Shown piece after piece: positions 56,099-64,000 of a DNA stretch of 64,000 nucleotides. Made by a program: the position numbers and the translations under genes. Numbering within the stretch: the first letter of the stretch is position 1; each line of letters opens with the position of its first letter. The notes beneath the pieces are model-generated. The model made no database searches and was not told the DNA's origin. It saw only the letters and a program-made list of their open reading frames with translations. The DNA comes from Roridomyces roridus (taxonomy: Eukaryota > Basidiomycota > Agaricomycetes > Agaricales > Mycenaceae), in assembly GCA_029378245.1 (NCBI GenBank), contig JARKIF010000011.1, forward strand, positions 1-64,000. Direction: 5' to 3'.

Positions 56099-58064
56099 AT
56101 GGCTCAAGACGAATCCGCGAGCGACAAAGCGGATACAGTGGAGACAGGCACCGTCGTTCCTCCACACCATGATACCCAGGCTCAGCAAGAGAAGCGCTCA
56201 GAGGCGCCGGGAACCGTTTTCCCCGAAGGCGGACTCCAGGCTTGGGCAACAGTGGCGGGCGCGTGCGTGGTCGTTCTTTCTGCATGGAACTCTCCATCTC
56301 ACCAGTATCCGACAGTTTTCTAGTCCAGTTCTGCGGGTTCGGGTGCGTTCCATCATGCTCACTGCTGGGACGAAAAACTGAAAAGACGCGATGCAAAGTT
56401 ATACGACTAGCTTCGGAGTCTACCAAGGTACGCAATCCAGTTCCGGTGGAATCTACTCCTCAACTATTCTAGATTTCTACGTCCGAGATTACTTGACGAA
56501 TATGGATTCCTCCGCCATCTCGTCAGTCTCTCTATGACTCCGGAATCGAAGCTCACACCTTCCAGGTGGATCGGAAGCGTGAACGCGTTTATTATCATCG
56601 CAGGAGGTCTACTTGCAGGGCGTCTTTACGACCGAGGGCACTTGTGAGTCCCGATTCATCTCGTCCAGTGCTGAACGTCATCGGTCAACCCAGCTACATC
56701 CTCATGCGAGGCGGCGCCGTCATGCTCACCTTCAGTCTATTCATGCTGTCCCTTTGCAAACCCGGCAAATACTACCAAATCTTCCTCGCACAAGCCATCG
56801 GCGCAGGAATCGGCTCCGGGATGATGTACATCCCCAGCATCGCCGTCGTCTCGCACTACTTCCACAAACGCCGCGCATTCGCCATGTCCATCGTCGCAGC
56901 TGGCTCCTCCCTCGGTGCCGTCGTGCATCCCATCATGCTCAACAACACGTTGCGCAGTCATCTCGGTTTCGGTAATGCCGTTAGAGCGAGTGCGGGGCTC
57001 GTCGGCGGGATGCTGACTATAGCGTGTTTGCTCATGCACCCGAGGCTCCCGCCTCCGACGACCCACTTACCCTTCTGGAAGTCTATACGTCGGTTTGTGA
57101 GGGATCCTCCGTATGTTTTGGTCGTAGCTGCGTGCGTTTCCTCCCCGTCTTTTCTTGGATTGGTGCTGATGGTATTTCAGTTTGACTATATTCACCGTCG
57201 GGTAGGACCACTTCTACATACTTGGAACCCGACTCAAGCTATACCCAGATTCTACTTCCCCCTCTTTTACCTCCAACTCGACGCAGTCAAACACGGTATC
57301 GACGAGACCTTCTCCTTTTATGCTGTACGTCCCATTCTCCCCGTCTTACTTTACTTACACTCACCAGCTCGTAATAATGAACGCCTCATCCTTCGTCGGA
57401 CGTCTCGCCCCGGGACCCCTCGCCAACAAGCTCGGCGTCATCAACATTGGCACCGCCGCAAGTGGCGGAGGTGCAGTCCTCATTTTATGTATGATCGCGC
57501 TCAAGAGCCTCGCGAGTGTGATTGTTATTGCGATTATATACGGGTTCTTTGCGGGGATTTGTGAGTGCTGGCTGCTTCCCTTTCTCTGTACTCACTCGTC
57601 AATATCGAATACAGTTGTCACGATGATGGCGCCCCTTATGGCGGTTCTGACGACGGATTTGGGGGAGTTGGGGTAGGTGAATCTTTTCTTTTGTATTGCC
57701 AGCTCAATGGATTCACAGCCTCCGTATGGGTTTCGGTTTTTTCATCGTTGCCTTCGGCGGTCTAATTGGTCTGTCTTTCGTTTTCGTTTGTCTTGACCCC
57801 CGACTAACGCGTACATCCAAACAAAGGCCCGCCTATACACGGTGCGCTGCTCACGAGTCGGTTTATTTGGTGGAGGCCCGCGCTGTTTAGTGGGGTTCGT
57901 ATGATGTACCTGCGTTTATGGGCTTGAGATACTGACCAGACCTGCTTTAGATTATGGCGTTTGCTGGATTCGGCTTCTTCGTCGCTACGGCCGTGGCGGT
58001 CCGGCGTAGGGACAGCAGAGCTGCTCGTGAAGAAGTGGACGCAGATGAGAAGGCAGCGCATTGA
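56099..58064 (+). CDS. MFS monocarboxylate-type (MCT/SLC16-like) transporter
   Basis: Predicted CDS join(56099..56262,56316..56342,56399..56427,56473..56521,56566..56643,56694..57131,57181..57201,57249..57324,57368..57560,57615..57672,57719..57768,57827..57894,57951..58064), 13 exons, 454 residues. After a polar N-terminus the MCT signature FPEGGLQAWATVAGAFLVQF begins helix 1. About 12 helices follow, including GRLYDRGHFY after helix 2, QAIGAGIGSGMMYIPSI and HYFHKRRAFAM before helix 5, HPRLPPP in the central loop, FYFPLFYLQLDAVKHG in helix 7, and GGLIGPPIHGALLTS near the end. Fungal members import or export monocarboxylates, riboflavin or nicotinate-like solutes at the plasma membrane; the substrate is unknown. 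All exons close in phase, including three of 21-29 nt. A dead tandem paralogue lies at 59681-63206. Confidence 0.9.
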
Positions 58065-59680
58065 AAAACGACTTGCTAACCTATCTGATTTTGACACTCG
58101 CTTATGAGTTCGTTTAGAGCTTTCTTAGACGGATACGAACAATAAATGCCCATTCGATCCCAATGAGACAAACTATGTGATGCAAGGTATAAATGTTACA
58201 CGATTTCCGTTGTCCGCATTGATGGTAATACACTGGACTCCACCCCGTGCCTCTTCTCCCCTCTCTCCTGCCCACACCCATCCTTATCATCCTCCCCATA
58301 TGCATCCTCGTGCCGAAACATAAATTGAACACCAACTCGCAGTGGCCACGTATATCTATTGAATTAGGATTAAAATCGGGCAATTGAAAGCAAGAGCTTT
58401 GATCGCTGGTTTGTTCTCATGTATTTTTCTTGGACTTCATCTCGGACGGCGCCGAATAAATCCGATCAGCCCGACACGCGGCGTGACCACGTGACCACTG
58501 ACGTAAGACACGCCCACTCCCTCCTCCCTCAAGCGCTCTCGTCTCTGGGTACATTTGCCTTTAACTGGCTGCCTTGGAGAGCAACGAAATGTCTGTATGA
58601 CTTTCCGGTGGATTCAAGCCGATTACGAAACACACGACAAGTACTGCGCCGCAGCGCAAGAGGCACGCGGATCAAGAATTGATGGTATCGGGTAGGGAGG
58701 GAGGGGGGGTCCCCGAGGGTCTTCATTCACTTTTTTTCTTCTGGGTTGTGGAACTTTGCCATTGTTGTCGGGGACTCAGGGAAGCGTAGGCCAAGCATAA
58801 TTTGTGTGAGACAGAGCAGAATTGGGCTATTTGATGCGAATTTCCTATTTTGGATGCATTTGATGTGATCCGGCTGGTCTCGGCAGTACTGATATCAATG
58901 ATGGCTCAAAAGCAACGAACATGGCGTATGGAAATCAAGAATGGACTCCGGTTCAACACTAGCGGAGGAGTTTGGCAACCTCACTGTCACTTTCAGGTGT
59001 TGTTGGGAATAAAAAATGAGTGGCAGTGTGCGAAAAGCCTTCCCAAAAAGGAAATTTGATGCTTATGTAAAGAGGGAGGGTGGGGTCGAGGAATGCTAAT
59101 TCATTTTTCCGACCCGATATCATAAATTTTTGATCCGCGTGCCCCTTGCCGCAGCGATTCCGAGATCGACAGAAGACGAGCCACGACGTAGTCAACGAAA
59201 AGACACATATTGCTGGAATCAGTGACATAGCCAGTGGCCCAGTGGCCCGTGTGCCGAGACGACTCTGGAGTGACTCGTTCAGTGTGGCGTCGCCTCCACA
59301 CTTCCCCGTACCAAGCGAGACCGAAGTCTGGACCCGGAACTTGCGATACGATGGCGCACGGAATCGTGGTCTGCCCAAAGGACCCTTCAGCCCTCTTTGT
59401 CTTTATTTCCTCCGAGGATGACCTGGAAATCACGTACAATATCGCTCCGAGTCTGGAAAAGAAAAGAAAAACCTTAGCACCCGGAGCATTCACGTTGAAA
59501 GACCTACTCAGTATGGTGGCTCACTCTTGCCGGTCAATCAAGAAGGACTTCCTAAGGCACTCGATCAGGGCCACGGATTGCCGGAACTGGAGGCGACCGC
59601 TCGCTAAAAAAAATCAAAGGAAGCCACGGGCCATTCTTCGTCCACCTTTTGTCACCTGTCTCTCATTCTCAGACGACTTC
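58065..59680. other. Intergenic region between tandem MCT-type genes
   Basis: No supported gene. It contains duplicated spacer copy 1 (58461-58640). A stretch at about 59150-59200 resembles 63671-63725 (both carry AGATCGACAGAAGA). The promoter of the second MCT copy should be near its 3' end. Confidence 0.45.
58461..58640. repeat. Duplicated spacer, copy 1
   Basis: About 180 bp beginning TCCGATCAGCCCGACACGC are shared with 63445-63620 in the same orientation, with landmarks GTGACCACTGACGTAAG, CCTTGGAGAGCAAC and GGATTCAAG. It lies about 400 bp after the intact MCT gene, while copy 2 lies about 240 bp after the dead one, consistent with a tandem duplication that included 3' flank. Confidence 0.75.
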
Positions 59681-61183
59681 ATGGCGCGGAAGAAAGACGA
59701 ATTGGAAAAAGGCACCACCGCCCAGGATGAGGAGAGCTTGGAGACGTCGTTCCCCGAGGGTGGACTCCGCGCGTGGACGACCGTGGCCGGGTCGTATGTC
59801 TTCTTTTCCTTCCCCAAAAAGCTGGCCTGACCTGTCCTCTAGATTCCTAGTCCAAGTCTGTGGATTTGGCCGAGTCTTTCGGCTTCGATCTACTCATACT
59901 TTTCTGACTTTGAATTCCAGATACTCCAACTCACTCGGCGTATACCAAGGTACTTTCTGGCGCCCTGCCGACCCTCAACGTCTCTCAGTATCCCAGACTT
60001 CTACGTCAGACATTACTTGACGACGTCGACGCCTCTGCGATCTCGTCAGTCCTACAACTCCCCACATCGTGCATGAATGACGCTCTATTTTAGATGGATT
60101 GGAAGCGTCAGTGCGCTGCTCATTTTTGCGGGTGGTCTACTCTCTGAGCGTCTGTACGATCGCGGATATTTGTGCGTCTCTGTGTTACATGAATTCATCC
60201 CGAACGCACTGAGCCTATTAATTGGCAGCCTTTTGTTCACTCTAAGCTTGTTCATGCTCTCGCTGTGCAAGCCGGACCAGTACTACCAGATCTTCCTTAC
60301 CCAAGCTCTAGGCGTCGGCCTCGGCGTCGGTTTGATGTACGTCCCCAGCATCGCCATCCTCTCGCACTACTTCCACAATCGACGGGCCCTCGCGATGTGA
60401 ATCGCCACGTCAGGCGCCTCCCTGGGCGCCGTCATACACCCCATCATGCTCAACCGCACTCTACGCGGAGGTAATCTGGGATTCGGGCCTGCAGTCCGAG
60501 TCAGTGCAGGGTTCGTCGGCGGGTTGCTACTCATTGCGTGTATATTGATGCACCCGAGGCTTCCCCCGCCGCAGACGCACCTGCCAGTACGCAAGTCTGT
60601 CGGTCGCTTTGTGGGGGATGTACCTTATCTGTTGGCTGTGGCCGCGTACGTGCACTGGTACTATATTTCACATCTCCCGGTCGGCTGATGTATCAGGCAG
60701 ATTGACGACGTTCATCGCGAGGTGAGAGGGCTGCACAGCCAACCGCTTTAACTTTAACGATGTACAGCTTCTATTTCCCGCTCTTCTATCTCCAGCTAGA
60801 AGCCGTCAAGCACGGTATCAACGAGCATGTCGCATTTTACACGCGACTGTAGCCAGCGCTGGAGCGGCGGTTCTCATCCTACATGCTTGTTATGTCAAAG
60901 ACGACAGTGGGCGTGGTGGCTTTTGCTGTGTTGTGTGGGTGCTTCGGGGGAATGTGTGAGTGCTTCTCTCTCCCTCTCGAGCATCGGGTTCTTGCTTACA
61001 CAGTTATTATATACCAGTCTTCACCATGATCATGACGGTTTTGACGCCCAAAATCGAGGAGTGGGGTACGTACCAAGTTTCAGCCGGTGGCTCATGTTAA
61101 ATTATATACCAGACTACGTATAGGCTTTGGCTTCGCTATCGTGGGGCTCGGCGGGCTCGTGGGTACGTTCTCCCAACTCGAAC

Positions 61184-62923
61184 CACTGCATTCCGAGGCC
61201 TGGTAGGCACAGGGTGTGCCTAGGGGTGTAGGCACACGTCGGCACAGTTGAGGATAGACCCAGCTGAGTTGGGTGAGTTTCCTTCTGCCTATGTGGTCTT
61301 AGTTTAGTTTCGCCGTTGTACACATCCCCAGAGTCGCCCATGAGAGCCCATGAGTCGCCCCGACTCGCGTGGGTGGCTTGACAAGACATGAGAAAGTTAT
61401 TTGATACCCATCTGACAGTGGACACACAAAACTCGGCAAATTTTGCACGTTTTCTCATCAGTCCTCTTCATTACAGCAGTTCCTGCAAATAATGTCAATC
61501 AACATTTTTTTTTTTTCGCGTGTTACCAAAAAAGGCAATTTAGCCTTCTTGCTTGTCGTCTCGAGTCTTCTCTGTCTCCCACCACTCAAATCGGCGCACA
61601 GGAGCCTCTGTGAGGCCTTCGGGTGTCTTAGAGGCATGTCGCCGCCGTTCTACCGCTGAGACGGGTGCCACGGGCCTCAATTACACCGTAATCGTACCTC
61701 GCTTTCGCACCGGTATCCTGGCCCCACACCCACCATCGGCCTCATCCAAGACTATGTGAAGACCCAGAGAAGCCGTAGGACAACGGGAGATGGAAATTAT
61801 CCAGGGATCGTGTCGAATCGAGCATTGACCGTCAGGTGTGTATCCTACGCGCCTGGTCCTCGGCCGCAGCTCAATGTCCTATCGGCCATTCCCATTCTGC
61901 ACAAGCCCGTGCCGCTCTCAACCACGGACTACTCCATACTATGATACTATGCATACTCAAGGCTCGGCGGGCTTCGACGAATCAGACGACATCGGACAGC
62001 AGGCTGGCGCGCAGTCTTGCGTGCGCACGGACCTGGGATTCTCAGCATCCCTAACGCCCTGCCTCCTGCCGCCGGGCGCGTTACCATCCTGCAACCCGCG
62101 GGCCACGCTGCGAGAGGCGAGCGCAAGGCGGGGTTTGCTTGGCCTGCACCTCACCTTCCGACTCCTTCGTCCCTCACTGCCTCACTTCGACCCATGTGAC
62201 GATGTCTTTTGTGCAGTGGCCGGTGGCGTCGTCCTTTCAGGGTTCCTGCTCAGCGCTTGTGAGAGCCCAACGCTGCAGGGATTGCGGGAGTGGACTTGCA
62301 GGGGAGTAGTCGGGGACGCGAGGGCGGCCGATCTTTGCACGATAATTCCACTGTAGATGACTCTTTCATACGCATTGAATCTACTCTATATAACTCATAT
62401 TCACTTGAAATGACCTCCTTTTGAGTACCGCGAGCCTTGCGAGGGCAGGAGACACGAGACAAAGGGGAGTTACACAAAATTTCCATTTTGGGAAGACGCG
62501 AAAAAAAAAGGTGATTGACATTATTTACAGGAACTGCTGTAACGCAGCTTGTTGTCGGCTTCTTCCTTAACCCAGGCCTCACTTATTCATAATTCGACGC
62601 TCGTGGCTAAGACGCTGTCTGAGGTTCCGTCTACAACCGAGGGAAGCTGTTGGCCGGAGGATGATACTCAGATCTGTGAGGCTCACACAGCTGTCAGACC
62701 GTGGAGGCGCCGTTGCACCGCCGTTGAGAGGCCAGGTGAAGAGGCCCAGCGGTAGGCACAGCTACCCGCTGGGGGTAGGCAGAGGGTAGGCAGAGGGTCG
62801 GCACAGCGAGGCACAGTTTGCATTTTTCTGACCTAGGCACAGCAAAAATGGTGTGCCTAAGGCGGTAGGCAGATGTCGGCACTGCAAGGCACAGCCTTGC
62901 CTACACGGTCGCGGAATGCAGTG
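61184..62923. mobile_element. Non-autonomous TIR element (possibly hAT-like)
   Basis: Left end CACTGCATTCCGAGGCC and right end GCGGAATGCAGTG form imperfect terminal inverted repeats of roughly 12 clear and up to 28 weaker positions. Just inside both ends are many copies of TAGGCAC/GGCACAG (61198-61240 and 62748-62905), like the subterminal repeats of hAT elements. Flanks AACTCGAA (61175-61182) and AACCTCGA (62924-62931) could be a decayed 8-bp target duplication, differing by an indel. No transposase is recognisable. The element lies in an intron of the MCT pseudogene, which defines its ends independently. Confidence 0.65.
61471..62542. repeat. Inner inverted repeat within the TIR element
   Basis: A 51-bp arm at 61471-61521 (TTACAGCAGTTCCTGCAAAT ... 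poly-T then CGCGT) is repeated in inverted orientation at 62496-62542 with few changes. The arms are 290 and 380 bp from the outer ends, so this may be a second element nested in the first or an internal foldback arm. The enclosed 970 bp contains an ORF at 61838-62356 with no family resemblance. Confidence 0.7.
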
Positions 62924-63206
62924 AACCTCGACAGCCCTGGCTTATTCCGAACACTAGGCCCCCCAATCGAAGGCGCTCTCCTCACAAGTCATTTCATTTG
63001 GTAGCGGCCGACGCTCTTCAGTGGGGTGCGCTCCTTTACCTGTCCAATGATTCGCCAATTGAAACTCGACGATTTCTTCGTAGATCCTGATGCTGGCTAC
63101 GTTCTCGTTCCTCATCAGTACATCGGTGGTTTTGCGCCGGAGGGAAGCAGAGTCGAGGACTGCTGAGGAATCAAATGTCATTGACATGGACGAGAAGATA
63201 ATTTGA

Positions 63207-64000
63207 AGTTGACCTGCCCCAGTGTTCATCTTGTCATACGGTTCCTCATGTATTCTTTCTTGGACGACTCGAACTTTTGAAGGCTTCCTCTGCCTCGTTT
63301 CAGCCCGATGCCGATGGGGAGAGAGTACTTAGCGGTTCGATCATGCAGATGAGAACGAAACAGTGTCCGCAGACGCAGGCGCGAGCAAGTGCGCTCCCAC
63401 ATAAGTACTGCATAGCCTCCCGAGTCCGGGGGGCGCATCATAGATCCGATCAGCCCGACACGCAGCGTAACCGCGTGACCACTGACGTAAGTGGCACCCC
63501 ACTCTCGTCCTCCTCGCTCAAACGGTCTCGTCTTCGGATACATCTGCTGCCTTGGAGAGCAACCAACCGGTGGATGATTTTCTGATGGATTCAAGTCTAT
63601 TCAACGTCGATCACAATCCGCGGGAGGATTCAAGCAAGATTCAAGGCAGTGGCCCTGGGCAGCGGCTCAAGAACTGCGCCGCAGCAAGATCGACAGAAGA
63701 TCCGCGCGACGCGACGCGGTCAAGAAAGCGACTAGAAGACTCATCCACGGACGTTTCAACTCATCTTCATTCGTTGGTAGACTCACCGGCACACCATGCC
63801 ATTGGCGTGTGTATTTCTGCGGATAGGCATGCGGAAAGGGCTCGCCGCTCGGTGAATGCCATTGTTCTGGCCGTGGACTTGAAACACCGCGTGGTTCACC
63901 ACATCCAAAAACGATATCCCGATGTGCTTTGTCTCCTTGTCTCCCGGAAATGCCCGGCTGATTCTCGAGATCATGGATCAGAAACCGAAGATAGTGAAGC
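63207..64000. other. Downstream flank to window end
   Basis: No supported gene. It contains duplicated spacer copy 2. The final 200 bases have coding-like stretches in short frames, but no start, splice context or family resemblance. A third MCT copy could begin past the window edge (see findings). Confidence 0.4.
63445..63620. repeat. Duplicated spacer, copy 2
   Basis: This is the homologue of 58461-58640 in the same orientation (TCCGATCAGCCCGACACGC at the left end, GATGGATTCAAG near the right). Confidence 0.75.

Larger units (their letters stand above)
59681..63206 (+). pseudogene. MCT-type MFS transporter pseudogene with intron insertion
   Basis: This is a paralogue of the 56099-58064 gene, colinear exon by exon. 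It begins MARKKDELEKGTTAQDEESL and has FPEGGLRAW, LLSERLYDRGYL, LFMLSLCKPDQYYQIF, HPRLPPPQTHLP and FYFPLFYLQLEAVKHG. The last exons are found only after a 1.74-kb insertion (61184-62923): PPIEGALLTSHFIW, then the C-terminal exon ending at 63206. Lesions are a lost donor after exon 2 (about 59866), a frameshift near 60020, an in-frame TGA at 60398-60400 where the paralogue has Ser, and TAG at 63002-63004 where it has Trp. Exons 7 and 9 are also degenerate. The insertion sits inside an intron, so it need not have been the first inactivating event. Confidence 0.85.

Noticed and set aside
1..64000. CRISPR arrays, ribosomal RNA genes, bacterial-type operons
   Set aside because: No regularly spaced identical repeats with unique spacers, no rRNA-like conserved blocks, and the genes are spliced nuclear fungal genes.

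Overview
The window looks like nuclear DNA of a filamentous basidiomycete, most likely an Agaricomycete. The genes are intron-rich, with many introns of about 45-55 nt that have GTRNGT donors and CTGAC/CTRAC-like branch motifs. TTAGGG telomere-type repeats occur, and the protein families (DUF6535, F-box-like, MCT-type and DHA1 major facilitator transporters, short Zn2Cys6 proteins) are typical of mushrooms and relatives. A Rhizoctonia/Ceratobasidium-like source would fit but cannot be shown from the sequence alone.

Layout. 0-9 kb: mostly decayed or repetitive DNA, with a 5'-truncated gene (4.2-5.0 kb) abutting a hairpin-forming, telomere-motif element (5.0-5.3 kb) and a dead secreted-protein gene (6.9-8.1 kb). 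9-26 kb: two short paralogous Zn2Cys6 regulators (9.4 and 14.5 kb), a flavin-dependent monooxygenase (16.4-18.5 kb, minus), a divergent single-pass membrane protein (19.2-21.0 kb), an unrecognised Ser/Pro/Arg-rich protein (22.9-24.0 kb) and a DHA1-type MFS exporter (24.4-26.2 kb). 26.6-29.7 kb: a 980-residue DUF6535 membrane protein. 30-32.4 kb: a decayed membrane-protein locus in which an exon-intron unit has been tandemly amplified. 32.9-36.7 kb: a dead and a live F-box paralogue on opposite strands. 38.5-42.9 kb: no supported gene. 42.9-44.3 kb: a TEA/ATTS-domain transcription factor, convergent with a complete 18-exon neutral ceramidase (45.1-49.4 kb). 50-55 kb: a DUF4419 protein embedded in a family of tRNA-like elements, all on the minus strand. 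56-63.2 kb: a tandem pair of monocarboxylate-type MFS genes. The first is intact; the second is a pseudogene whose third-from-last exon is separated from the next by a 1.74-kb terminal-inverted-repeat element sitting in an intron.

Exon structures were built by hand from splice motifs, phase and family conservation. Eight multi-exon models (monooxygenase, DHA1 transporter, DUF6535, F-box, TEA factor, ceramidase, DUF4419, MCT transporter) close in frame over their whole length. The most unusual observations are the seven tRNA-like, B-box-bearing elements (six with a following T-run), the amplified intron-bearing exon, a 6-nt microexon in the monooxygenase, and the transposon-in-intron pseudogene.
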